Source: Gymnopus androsaceus JB14 (Eukaryota > Basidiomycota > Agaricomycetes > Agaricales > Omphalotaceae). Taken from it: 64,000 bases of DNA. The stretch covers positions 62,001 to 126,000 of the forward strand of contig ML769437.1 of NCBI GenBank assembly GCA_009733575.1, in the 5' to 3' direction. Under the pieces are notes generated by a model, which did not search any database, had not been told where the DNA came from, and saw only the letters and a program-made list of their open reading frames with translations. The position numbers and the translations under genes are program-made. Shown here piece by piece: positions 48,183 to 58,555 of this stretch (position 1 is the first letter of the stretch; every line of letters starts with the position of its first letter).

Positions 48183-48410
48183 CATACAGTGTCTTGCATA
48201 AAGGTTTACCACTTCATGATTTTTTTCAACGCTTGTGATGACCCTGCGTCCAATACAGTCAACCCTCGTTGTTATTTATTTTACAGGGGCACACCTTGTG
48301 GCACATAGAAAATAAATAACAATGAGGGTCAACTGTATTGGATCCTGCAGGGTCATCACAAGCGTTGAAAAATCATGAAGCGGTAAACCTTTATGCAAGA
48401 CGCTGTATAC
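48183..48410. repeat. large palindrome with about 100-bp arms
   Basis: The left arm (CAGTGTCTTGCATAAAGG, CTTCATGAT, CAACGCTTGTGATGACCCTG) is repeated in inverted orientation on the right (CAGGGTCATCACAAGCGTTG, ATCATGAAG, CCTTTATGCAAGACGCTG). The centre is occupied by a smaller element at 48256-48335. Arms differ at only a few positions, so the structure is young. Confidence 0.85.
48256..48335. mobile_element. 80-bp pogo/Tigger-like miniature element
   Basis: Inverted ends CAGTCAACCCTCGTTGTTAT and ATAACAATGAGGGTCAACTG, flanked by TA on both sides as expected of Tc1/mariner-pogo insertions. It sits exactly at the centre of the surrounding palindrome. Confidence 0.7.
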
Positions 48411-48665
48411 GGGATGGTATTTGGCATACAGCACATTGTCCTGGCCACCATGGCAGGCTGTTTTTTAAATTGATTGTTTTATGGCCATTTCATGCTGAAT
48501 TGAGCTCACCAGAGTGGTCAAAACCATCTCCCGCTCAATACCTGAGGAGCCATATAGAAGCCATACTGTATATGGGCACTTTTGGGTGCCTTACGGGATG
48601 GTTACAGCTACCCATATGACCCACACTGTACACCCGTATTATATGGTTACGGTGCGGATCCCTAT

Positions 48666-49070
48666 CATAGCTTCCAAGCTCCAAAGCCAAAGCCTGAGCT
48701 TTACAATGAATTCATCAACATGCCTCCAACTCACAGAACCCAAAACCCAAAAGCTGGCATTGTGATGGCTTGGAAGAAATTTGTTGAAGTTGTGGAAGAG
48801 AGACAGGAATTGATAGAAGGATGTGATGATGCTGGATACATTCTGTGCGCTAATATCGATGTAAGTTTGGTTTCATCTCTGAAAGTGAGCAGTGGAACTT
48901 ATGATTATGAAAAGTGTACGACAACTGGGAGCTACAACAATGTCCAAACTGTCGAGTTACTTGGTATTTCTCGAAGGATTGCCAGAAAAGCGGCTGGCGC
49001 AAGCACCGGGAGCATTGTGATTATCTTCAAGCGCTCCAGAGCTATTTGCAGTAAGTGAAAACAGTAGTTT
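48666..49070 (+). pseudogene. MYND gene fragment
   Basis: Begins at PKPKPELYNEFINMPP, the end of MYND exon 2, and keeps intron 2 with the same boundaries (GTAAGTTTGG to ATGAAAAG, 54 nt). Bases are missing just after the acceptor, so the finger is out of frame. After CAGAGCTATTTGCAG it jumps to the tail (GAAAACAGTAGTTTGGACGT) with loss of most of the last exon. Gene Y follows convergently. Confidence 0.8.
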
Positions 49071-49264
49071 GGACGTAGACAGCTCATCCTCGATTGAGAT
49101 GTATTGTCATACATAGAATGTACCACTACAACGACTACAAACCCAGACGAATCTTCCATGCAACTCGACGAACTGGAGAATCGGAAATTACTGCAATGCG
49201 ATAACGATACCAAAAAAAACATCGAATAACACAAAAAGCAAGATAACAAAACTGAAACAACAAT

Positions 49265-50471
49265 CTATGCACGACCTGCAATATCGGATGGATTCAAGGG
49301 AAAGGTCATAGCAGCACCATAGACTGTATTCGAGGAAGATGGTGGACTGAACGAATAGCTGCTCCCAACTGTTTCCGAGCCAACGTGTCTCGGTGCAGAA
49401 CCAAAGGAATCAGGATATGCAGTAATTCCAGTGCCAATACCTATGCCAACCCCAGATTCTCCGTCTTTAGCGGTGGCATATCTTGGTTCCACGACAGACG
49501 AAAAAGACGCCTGTGGTGTGAGCGGATTTGTTCCATGTGAGGACCAGAACGAATTATATGTCCTTGTTGATGAGGTTTGTGTGCATTCCGTGGGAGGAGA
49601 CGTGAACTGGGTAAAATTCTGCGGGACGGAAATCGGAGCTGATGGAGTGAAAGTGGATGTTGGATAAGATGGCGCGGAGTTTATACTCGCCGGACGTGAT
49701 TTAGCACTAGCAGGAAGCAAAGGGACTGCGAAATGAACCGTCCGTGGCTGCTTCTGCTGCTGGATAGTGGGATCGGAAGAGGGAGGGGGGTGTTTTAAGG
49801 AAGGTACGAGGGATATGCATGTCGGCTGAGCGCGCTTCTGAGGAGCCGATACGGGCTAAATGTAAATGAGACGCTAGATGTAATCGGAAGGAAATAACTA
49901 CAGACCGAAGATTGAGAAAACGCTCGCTCGTTGGAGGAGGATGGGACCTGCGAAGTTGTCCGCAAAATCCCATGAGTTTCAGTGGGTGCTAGATTCGTGG
50001 CAGAAGACGTGTTCGTTGTTGACAGAGCGGAATAATAGGAAAGCGGAGTTGGGAAACGATTCCATTGGCCTGCACACGGCGTTCTGGTATCGGATTGGGG
50101 AGAAGTAGTATAACATTCGTATTCGGTTGAATTCACCGGTTCATAATTTGTACTCGATTCTTGTCGAGGTCTCGTCTGCGAATGTTTGAAGTAGAGATTT
50201 TCAACTTGGTTCAGACTTTGTTTATGCTGAGAGAATAGTTAGACGTGATGATGATTCATGAAGCGAAGCATCGTACCCAACCGTGATCAACTTTCAGTCT
50301 AGGCGTATTGCAGGCGCAGCAGTAGCTGCTGAGAAAGCTAGAAAAGAGCAAGTAAGTATTCCTAAGTCGCGCAATGGGAAGTACTGGAAGCACCTGAGAT
50401 GCTTTCGCTTTGTCCACGGAATTTTTCCTTTTGCCTTGATCCACAGCAGAGATAGAGGGTACAGGAGCCAT
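49265..50471 (-). CDS. gene Y: Ser/Pro-rich protein, possibly Whi5-like
   Basis: Exons read as 50471-50394 (MAPVPSISAVDQGKRKNSVD...), 50337-50277, 50226-49948 and a last exon starting near 49850 at KRAQPTCISLV and ending at 49265. Exons 2-3 give LSQQLLLRLQYA, RLKVDHGW and HKQSLNQVENLYF. The RLQYA-LKV stretch resembles the short Whi5/Nrm1 motif used by G1/S repressors to bind their transcription factors; this is a suggestion from pattern, not a confirmed match. The rest is Ser/Thr/Pro-rich and probably disordered. One extra T between QYA and RLK shifts the frame (exon 2 is 61 nt), an error or a lesion. It is divergent from the dioxygenase gene with 152 bp between starts. Two truncated copies lie at 26.5 and 30.4 kb. 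Confidence 0.6.
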
Positions 50472-50526
50472 ATCGAAAGCTATGTAACGAGAGAACTTGA
50501 ACTCGCCTCACGCGACATCGTCATCT

Positions 50527-50539
50527 CACGTGCCACGTG
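50527..50539. promoter_or_regulatory. double E-box in the shared divergent promoter
   Basis: CACGTG occurs twice, at 50527-50532 and 50534-50539, in the 152-bp gap between gene Y (-) and the dioxygenase (+). Such palindromes are bound by bHLH factors; which gene they control cannot be read from the sequence. Confidence 0.45.
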
Positions 50540-50623
50540 AATATCATCGGATTCGCGTTTCCGCGGCCGACGTCCTCGGCGAAGCTGATGTGTATTACTC
50601 ATTCTTCAAACTGAACCGCCAAT

Positions 50624-51303
50624 ATGCCTCTTGCATCTCCCATAAACTTTCCCAAATGGCTTTCAGAGAACTCTCACTTGCTGCAGCCTCCAGTGAACAA
50701 CTTTTGTATCTATCGCGGTGGTGATTTTGTCCTCATGGTAGTCGGAGGCCCTAATGAACGAAACGATTATCATGTTAATGAAACCGAAGTGCGAACCTGC
50801 AACCAATCTCGGCGCAAATATCTAATGTATCTCTTAGGAATGGTTCTACCAGTACAAGGGCGGCATGCTCTTGAGGACGATCGACGACGGTACCTTTAGA
50901 GACATTCGAATCGAGGAAGGAGAGATGTTCTTGTTACCTGGTAAGAATTCTTCGCATCGAGGTAACGTTCTGCTTGACAGTCAATATGCAGCTAATACAC
51001 CCCATAATCCTGTACGTTTTGCTGATACCGTCGGTATTGTTATGGAGCGTGAACGTCCAGAAGGGTCACTAGGTGATCTCGAGAGTTTCTTACATCGTTC
51101 TGGATATACACTGATCATTTCCAATAGATCGCTTACGATGGTATTGCCCATCTCCCACTCACACCGCTCCGACCGTTATCTATGAAGAGTCATTCCATGT
51201 CACCAATCTCGGGACGCAGCTCAAGCCGGTCATTCAACGATGGCAGGAAAACTCCGATTTGCGTAAATGCAAAGAATGTGGAGCTGTGGCTGATCCCAAG
51301 TGA
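50624..51303 (+). CDS. BNA1: 3-hydroxyanthranilate 3,4-dioxygenase
   Basis: Cytosolic non-haem iron cupin enzyme of the kynurenine pathway. It opens 3-hydroxyanthranilate to 2-amino-3-carboxymuconate semialdehyde, the precursor of quinolinate and NAD. Exons 50624-50788, 50838-50940, 50992-51072 and 51128-51303 join in frame to 174 residues, the normal length. Family hallmarks are [58 protein letters not shown] and LGTQLKPVI. The predicted iron ligands are His50, Glu56 and His94. The C-terminal zinc site seen in bacterial enzymes is only partly kept: one Cys in RWYCPSPTH, and the pair CKEC near the end. No sign of decay. It is divergent from gene Y. Confidence 0.95.
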
Positions 51304-52193
51304 ATCGTCTACACAGGCCAAGTCTAGATGGCCTCCAGTGTTGCCACTATCTGTGCACTCAAGATTCGAGCCTCCGATTTCTAACCAATGAAAGAACAAC
51401 CCAAATGTAGTATCATAACATTATATGAAACGATATCCTTATTCTTTTCCAGTCCTGTCTGCCAACTGGAAGCTTATCATGGAAATCTTTGGCATGACTG
51501 ATATTTTTTTCCAGAAGATAAGGTGATGATTGGCCGTACGCAACTATATTAGATCTCTGACAAGACATGTTATGAGGCCTAACTTACTCGGACGTGGAAT
51601 TGTGGGTCGGAAATACTCCTTCAGGTTGCCTGCTTCCACACCTCCTATGTTGCATGCTCATCGAAACTTTCATTCTAAACATCTATAAGCAGAGAAGGTT
51701 CTCAGGCTTCCCAGCACAATGGCGCGCACTCTCCTTCCTTCCGTTGCATCTAAAGCTTGCGCAGTGCGCCCCAGAATTATCGTCAGACTCATATGTAGCT
51801 CCTTTCTGTTGAATGTTCTACTGAGCTGATGGAGCCTCTCATGACAGGCTCTGGACAGCGATACTCATTCAATCATCTCGGATACGCAAACCTTTTCGGA
51901 TTCGATTTCATGCTATCGGAGGATGAATTTCTGAACAGTGGCGTTTTGCGCTTCTAACTCTCTTCCGGCGCGAATACTCCTGTCAGGACGTCGCATTAAC
52001 CACGAATAACCAATGCTGCATGTATAAAAGAGATCACTAAAGAATAGCCTAATGCATTCTTTCTCGTACTCTCACTCACTACCAACAACCTCATATTCTT
52101 TGTGTAAACAAATTTTGGTATGCGTTTTACTAATAGTATGTTCTCGTCGTTAGTACTCATCTCACATCTCCTTCTCTGCAAGAAATCCTAGTC
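51304..52193. other. gap with a possible small unrecognised gene
   Basis: No family recognised. At about 51720 a plus-strand start reads MARTLLPSVASKACAVRP, which resembles a mitochondrial presequence, and about 51881-51956 reads RYSFNHLGYANLFGFDF to a stop. These could be exons of a small nuclear gene, but I could not join them with confidence. The right part is the promoter of the repeat-rich gene that follows. Confidence 0.35.
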
Positions 52194-53389
52194 ATGTCTT
52201 TCAACAACAACGACGACGAATACAACAACAACAACAACAGCTCTAGCTTTGGCTCGAGTGGCAACGGTGGATCGAATGATTCCTATGGCTCGAACAACAA
52301 CAACAACGACTGGTGCTCGTAGCCAAGGAGGCTTCGGGAGCTCGAACGATAACTCTTACGGGTCATCTAACAGTGATTCGTACGGCTCGGGTAACACTGT
52401 CGGATCCAACAAGCACAGTGGTGCTCGTGGTGGCCAAGGAGGCTTTCGGCAGCTCAAACGAGACCAACTCGTATGGGTCATCGAACAATGATTCGTACGG
52501 GTCGGGCACTGGCGGTGGATTCGAGACCAACAACAAGAACAACAGCAGTGGTGGCCAAGGAGGCTTGGGCAGGTCTAACGATACTTACGGGTCGTCGAAC
52601 GACAATGATTCGTACGGCTCGGGGAATAACAATTCCTATGGGTCCTCGAACAATGATTCGTACGGGTCGGGCAATGGCGGTGGCCAAGGAGGCTCGGCAG
52701 GTCTAACGATACCTCTTACGGGTCTCGAACAACAACGATCGTACGGCTCCGGGAATACAGCTCCTGGGTCTGCGAAAAATGATCTACGGGTCGGGCAATG
52801 GCGGTAGACACCAGGCCAACAGCGGTGGCCAAGGAGGCTCGGCAGTTCAAATGATACCTCTTACGGGTCGTCGAACAACAGCGACTTCGTACGGCTCGGG
52901 AACGGGAATAACAGTTCCCTTGGGTCATCGAACGACGACTCCTATGGTTCCAGCGGCGGCCAGAGTAATAATTCCCTCGGGTCGTCGAACAACGACTCTT
53001 ATGGCTCAAAGAACTCTTCGTCTGGAAATGACTCTTACGGATCGACCAATAATAACAACAACTCGGGTGGAAATAAGAGCGGCATGAACTCCTACGTCGA
53101 CAAGGGCGTTTCGTATGCCGCTCAGAAGGCTGGTTACAACATAGTGAGTACCGTTTTTTCTTTCTTTTCACCTTGGAGTACAGTGCCCTGGTTTCTGAAA
53201 TTTGGTCATTGCGCTAACTAAATTGTTGCTTGTAGGATGAGAATACCTCTGAGAAAATCAGCAACGCTGTGAGCGAAGGGTTGAGCAAGTTTGGTGGTGG
53301 TGAGCCTTGCGGCGATTCTGATATGTGGACCGTTGTGGACCGTTTGCTGACCAATTATCTCTCCGTTCTTTCATCTAGGCAAGTGGTAA
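52194..53389 (+). CDS. Asn/Ser/Gly/Tyr-rich low-complexity protein
   Basis: The start MSFNNNDDEYNNNN is followed by about 270 residues of NDSYGSSN, NDSYGSGN and GGQGG units. The conserved end is MNSYVDKGVSYAAQKAGYNI, then DENTSEKISNAVSEGLSKFGGG and KW. Predicted introns are 53144-53235 and 53300-53378, and the last exon is 53379-53389. I recall proteins with this layout from many basidiomycetes without known function; the NDSYGS units suggest a disordered, possibly phase-separating chain. Within the repeat the reading frame changes several times through one-base gains or losses (for example after NNNNND near 52310). No single frame covers the gene. As in the TPR array, this may reflect errors in repeats. 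Confidence 0.6.
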
Positions 53390-53979
53390 TCAAATCACTG
53401 GCTCATGCTTGTTTCTAAAGTTGCTGGGCTGAATAATTGGATTGGGATTTGAATTGAAAGAATTGAACCTGTCGAAAGATATCTTCGGAGTATTAGGATT
53501 ATTGGCTATTCTTCCAGATGTATAAATAAAATCTTAACCGTGTTTGATAATGTTCGAATTTGGATGCCCCCAACGGCAGGCTATGGACGATCATCTTAAA
53601 ATTGCTTCTTGCATGAGAACTTTGGTTCGCTTTCCACTCTGATTTCGATTCCCGTTGACACATAAAGAATCTTTGGGAGCTAGACTACCTTAATGCCAAT
53701 GCGATCTTGCATGAATGAGAAGATTACAAGCTCCTTCAGGCTGTGTCCAATGGCCACTGAACGTCTCTTAGATGCTCCGAGTGGCAGGCTACCTGTAACT
53801 TGCGCTGTTTCCGCCTTCGTTTCGATTCCTGTTGTCAAAAAGGACCTTTTGAAATCAGTAGACGACCTTAATAACGACAGGAAGCAGGATAGGATATGAA
53901 TTATACTGGCCAAGGTCCGTTTGTAGATAATACATCGGCCTCGGGAGGATAAACAAAGTGGTAATAAAACGTATTACAC
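53390..53979. other. 3' flank of the low-complexity gene; edge of segmental duplication
   Basis: No supported gene. From about 53640 (AATCTTTGGGAGCTAGACTACC) the sequence matches 61497-61520, marking the left boundary of the Z duplication. Confidence 0.5.
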
Positions 53980-54752
53980 GCCTCCCACTAGGACAGAAAA
54001 GTTTAGAATCCACGCAAGTGTTTGAAAGTGATTTTTTCCCGCTTAGAGATCGCTACCGATTTCATCCGAGTCTCATCATCCTCTGTGGAACCAAACATTT
54101 CCAGAGCCCACTCGACGGAGAAATCCTAAAGCATAGAAATTTAGAATGCAGTACGAAGACGGTCGGTATTATGTGCGTACCTTTAGCTCTATAGAAAATT
54201 GCTTGTCCAGCTCGGCGGTAAGCCTCGCTGCCCGCTTTTCAACGGAATCGTTGATTTTGTCGACCTCGGGATGATCCTCTATTAATTTGATAACCTTCTC
54301 CAGAACGCTACGTGATTAACCGTCAATGTCATTCGACAAGCGAGACCTGCCCAAAGACCGACTCGCTTTACCTTTTGAGCTTCTTATGGTCGTGCATTTC
54401 ACCTGAAAGCGCAGCTGTCCCCACTCCAAAAATCGCGCCGGCCTGAATCGAATGTCATAGCCTCCAAATAGAAATGTGCACGGTTAGCAGCATAGATCGG
54501 TAGAATTGCCATGGATCTCCATTTCACCCCATCTTCGTTGGTGAGCCAGGGACATTCGGGATCAGTGAGGGGAAATTCCTTAAATCACAAGAAATTAGCG
54601 TTCGGTGAGAGGTTGAAATTTACCAGCCGATAGTAGGTACCAACCTTGGCCAGCTGCAAGCACTCATGTCCTAGCCGAGCAACTTCGCTTTTAGACGCAT
54701 TCGAAGTGAGGAATATTTCAGTGCACTCGTATCGTTCTTGTTCCGGGTCCAT
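53980..54752 (-). pseudogene. gene Z, copy 1 (frameshifted)
   Basis: Paralogue of the intact gene at 61566-62437. It starts at 54752 with MDPEQERYECTEIFLTSNAS and keeps LTDPECPWLTNEDGVKWRS. In exon 2 about five extra bases (around CAGGCCGGCGCGATTTTTGG) destroy the frame that reads FLVWGQLRF in the intact copy, and one base is lost in TGCACGACC. The last exon (DFSVEWALEMF) has an early stop after KHLRGF, so the C-terminal membrane segment is lost. Confidence 0.8.
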
Positions 54753-55448
54753 GATAGTTGGGTACTGAACTTTGAGACGACGCAGACAAGTGCATAAATA
54801 CTTATGTTCTGGTTAAAAAACAGGATCGGTGAGTCAACTATGCAGAGATTGAAGCTGTCCATGATACAGAAAGTTGAAACAAGGCTTATGGAACTCTGAA
54901 CAGCACAGTGCATATGATACAAAGCGTGACGCACTGGCGCATTCACCCTGTCTCTCTGAACAACAAGCAGTTATCTGCGTATTAGCCATGAGTGAGGCTT
55001 ACTTCATTCAAGCAAGCGCTTCGGACAGAAAGACAATTTCAGAAGTCTATTCGCGATTCTGCGTGTCAACAGTAATTCAAACAGAAACGACTGACAGCCT
55101 GAGCAACCCAATTCTGGAACAAGTACCTGATGGAGGACGGGGTGAAATAATTGATGGCTACTCCTGACAGAATTAAAACTCGAAGGTGGCGGCACTGATC
55201 TTGTGGATAGTACTTACTTCATGAGTAATTATCAAACCCTGCTTGGTTGATAGACTGGAGACCAAACATTCCGCTTGAATACGAGTCACTCGTGCTCCTT
55301 GGCCACGAAAGTACCCTACTTATGAGGGCCGAAAAGATAATGAACAAATCTCTGTGAATTTTTTGAATTATCAGTACAAGACCAAATGGTGTCCGATACA
55401 TAAAGAAACTGATGAGCCAATGCAGTAGACACTTGAACATTCAATCAA
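54753..55448. other. duplicated upstream region of gene Z copy 1
   Basis: Non-coding as far as I can tell. It is a direct paralogue of 62438-63114: both contain GCTGTCCATGATA, GCTTCGGACAGAAAGA or CCTCGGACAGAAAGA, and GAGACGACTGACAGC-like strings in the same order. Confidence 0.6.
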
Positions 55449-55850
55449 ATTATAAGTTCTTGCTGAACTTCTGCCGACACCGCTTGAAATGAAATCCATA
55501 CTCATCCATACGCTGTTGTAACTTTCGAACAGTGTGGGGGGCGGCTCAGCCTCACCGTCGATCGGCAGTGATTCGGATTGATTAGCTGGAGATTATACAG
55601 ATTTTTTTTTTGCTTCAATCGATTGATACGGTCAATTGATGCATGACTTGATTCCACGGTGATTCTAGAGCGACTCAAGGTTCCGCCTACAATGGGTTCC
55701 AACTTTGACCGGACATCAAAGTTCCGTCACTGCATCAACCTGAGTACATTACTACATATCCCAGTCTGTGCTGATGGAAATAACTGCTAATTGTATTTTC
55801 TTACGGGTTTATTTCTACCCAGCTAGTAAGCCTATTGTCGAAAAAGAAAA
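55449..55850. repeat. dispersed repeat R, copy 1
   Basis: About 400 bp shared with 55866-56217 (continuing after an insertion) and 63115-63480. Landmarks are CCGCTTGAAATGAAAT, ACTTTCGAACAGTGT, GGCTCAGCC and GTCGAAAAAGAAAAGAATAA. At 55783-55784 it keeps the uninterrupted AC site used by the 56218 insertion in copy 2. Confidence 0.75.
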
Positions 55851-55865
55851 GAATAAAACTGACTC

Positions 55866-56217
55866 AATCAAAGTATAAGTTCTTGCTGAACCTCCGCCCA
55901 CACCGCTTGAAATGAAATACATACGCTGTTGGCAGTTGAGTACTTTCGAACAGTGTCGGGGCGGTTCAGCCTCACTGAAAAGTCCGTTCCGTCGATTGGC
56001 TGTGATTCGGGATGAGTGGGACCGAATCGCTCCCAATTTTAAAAACGAGATACGGTCAAAGCGTTTGATCCAGGACTTGTCAAGTCACGGTGATAATTGA
56101 TTCAAGTGATTCAAGTTCCGCCCAGGATCGGTTCCACCTGTGACCGGATGTCAAGTGGCTAGGGTCTATTCGTCGATGCGTCAGTACATAATTCCTAGTT
56201 TATACTGATGAGATAAC
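55866..56217. repeat. dispersed repeat R, copy 2 (left part, interrupted)
   Basis: Tandem with copy 1 and in the same orientation. After GATGAGATAAC it is interrupted by the CATCAGC element at 56218-56932. The repeat resumes at 56933 with ACTCCCAATTATATTGTATT and runs to about 56978, where a second insertion begins. Confidence 0.8.
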
Positions 56218-56932
56218 CATCAGCAAAACCTGTATCTTGCCAGAGCAGTCAGAGCATTGAACTGATGCTTTGGAGTGCTCTGGAGTGCTCTGACTGCTCT
56301 GGCTGCTCCGAAGCTGTAGGAGCTGAGGGAATTGATGGACAGCTGTCAGTTAAGTTGAAAATGCTGTAAACTGTCAGGACGTTGTATAAAAGCGTCGTTC
56401 ATGAACTCAAGGTTGAACATTGAACTTATGCTTTTCTTTTGCTTCCTTCCAGTGTCACAACCTTGGGTCAACTTTCTTTCCTCCCATGGTGGGCTCTTAT
56501 CTATTTTGGCATTGATTGGCTGGTGTTTGGAGATGTCTGAGGGTTATGGAGGCAGAGGCAGACTCAGAGTGGGAAATGGGGAGGCAGAAATTGGGAAACA
56601 TTCAAGCTGGCTAGAAGCAGTACTTAGTACTATGTAGTAGTTTTATCTAGACTGCTGTGTTTCGGTAGTGCACAATAAATGACACATATGAACTTAACAC
56701 TTATTGAATGGTTATAATATGAAATTCTTCATTAAATGGGGCTCTAACCTAAAATTTGTCGAATGATGGGCGGAATGATGGGCAGTTTCCAGAGAGCGCC
56801 AGAGAGCTCCAGAGAACTCAATGGTCCTCCAGAGCACTCTGGAGCTACTACCCTTGCTCTGGCTGCTCTGAATGCTCTGAGTGCTCTGTAGTGCTCTGGA
56901 GCACTCTAGAGCACATACAGGTTTTGCTGATG
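56218..56932. mobile_element. CATCAGC-family element I (715 bp), with empty site in window
   Basis: Ends CATCAGCAAAACCTGTATC and CATACAGGTTTTGCTGATG. The left subterminal arm (GCTCTGGAGTGCTCTGACTG) pairs with the right arm (CCAGAGAGCTCCAGAG...GCTCTGG). The core has TATAAAAG at about 56385, a pyrimidine-rich stretch, and AATAAATG before the right arm, so it resembles a short transcription unit. It is flanked by AC on both sides. The same site without insertion is present at 55783 and 63402, each with a single AC. Confidence 0.88.
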
Positions 56933-57073
56933 ACTCCCAATTATATTGTATTACAAATTTTATTATCTTCCAGCTAGTAGAATCAGCAAAACCTGTATGT
57001 TCTCCAGAGTGCTCCAGAGCTCCCAGATCTCCCAGATCAGCCAGAGCAAGGATAGTAGCTCCAGAGTGCTCTA

Positions 57074-57823
57074 CATCAGCAAAACCTGGAAGTTCGCTGG
57101 AGAGGTCAGAGCATTGAATGGATGCTCTGGCTGCTCTGAAGCTGTCCAAGCTGTCAAAACCAAGTCGAAGCTGTCAAAACCATCCTGATTGGAATAACAT
57201 TAAGAGTTTTGCAGCTGGGTTGCCATAATTCAACTGTCAATATATACGCCAGTCAATGCTGTAAACAGAAAACATCATATAAAAGGCGTCGCCATTCAAC
57301 TCTGAGTTCAATGTTGGACTTGTGCTTTTTTTCTTATTTCCTTCCAATGTCCATTGTTGCAACTTTGTTCAACTTTATTTCCTCCCAATGTAAGTTCTTA
57401 TTTGTTTTCAGCATTAACTGAGCAATATTTAGAAGTGTACAATGGTTGTAGGGGCAGAGGCGGGCTCGGAGAGTGGGAAATGGAGACGCAAAAATTGGGA
57501 AACAGCAACTATAAGCTTACTACATAGTGTATTAGTAGTACTTAGTCAGATTGCTCTGCCTCGGTGGCATATAATGATGACAATAAATGATGCATAGAAA
57601 ATTTCTATTATCGTTGCATGGTTATGATCATTGATGTACTCTAATTAAATGGTGCTTGGTATTGGTTTGGTAGCCTGAATGTCGAATGATGGGTGGTCCC
57701 CAGAGAGCTCCAGAGAACTCAATGGTCCTCTGGAGTACTCTGGAGCTGCTTACCTTGCTCTGGCTGCTCCAGGAGCTCCAGGAGCTCTGGAGTACTCTGG
57801 AGAACCTCCAGGTTTTGCTGATG
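57074..57823. mobile_element. CATCAGC-family element II (750 bp)
   Basis: Same layout as element I: CATCAGCAAAACCTGGAAG, CAGAGC/GCTCTGG arms, TATAAAAGGCGTCG at about 57279, CTTCCAATGTCC, then AATAAATGATGC and the right arm, ending in CCAGGTTTTGCTGATG. It is flanked by TA on both sides. It appears to be inserted into another family member whose left end (AATCAGCAAAACCTGTATG) is at 56982. Confidence 0.82.
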
Positions 57824-57923
57824 TACACTCAATCTGGGTCAGTTCAGCTGAATAATGGATGTCTTATACATCATCTGGATCAGTTTAGATCAATAAAAGA
57901 TATTCTACACTTGATCTGGTTCA

Positions 57924-58555
57924 CATCAGCAAAACCTGGGTGAAGGTCATAGCAGCTATAGCAATCTATAGCAAGCCATAGCAGCCATAGTGCTATGAAA
58001 TGCTATGAGATCACCAAGTACTCGAGCCAGCTGTCAACATTTTGACAGCTGTCACTCTCTTCCGTCAATAGTATATAGCATCGACGACGATGTCGTAACT
58101 TCCCCAAGCTCCCTTCCTTCCCTCCCATAGTTCTTTTTTTTCTAAGTTGTTTCTGAGTCGCTTTGGCTCGGCGTTCTCAGTGAGTTTCATTCAAACCGTT
58201 CAATATCTAATTAAGTATTGCATACTATACTGTAGCTTTATCTATGCTATATACTGGTTACAGTAGCTCTGTTTTGCTAAACTATCCTACTATGTACTAC
58301 TAATCTGAAAATATATATGATTTGTTATAATTATTTGGTCTCGCAAGTGAGAGAAACAATTCTGAGGACAACAAAAAAAATGAATTGAAAGACTGACAGA
58401 TGATGCGATGATGTGCCGTGAAATGCGAAATCCATAGCAACCCATAGCGATCCATAGCTCTGGATAGATGGGGACCTTGCTATGGGTGCTATGGGTGCTA
58501 TGAGTGCTGGATAGCGCTATCCAGCGCTGTCCAGTACACCCAGGTTTTGCTGATG
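57924..58555. mobile_element. CATCAGC-family element III (632 bp), CATAGC-type arms
   Basis: Ends CATCAGCAAAACCTGGGTG and ACCCAGGTTTTGCTGATG. The arms are arrays of CCATAGCAG and GCTATGGGTG instead of CAGAGC. The core keeps features of I and II: CAGCTGTCA upstream of TATATAGCATCGACG, then CTTCCTTCCCTCCC. It is flanked by CA on both sides and inserted in the minisatellite. Confidence 0.82.

Noticed and set aside
52478..53171. long Arg/Thr-rich frames on both strands in the NDSYGS gene
   Set aside because: They are shifted or antisense readings of the same low-complexity repeat.
56401..56637. 78-codon frame inside element I, with hydrophobic start
   Set aside because: The corresponding frame in element II is not conserved and element III lacks it, so a protein is unlikely.
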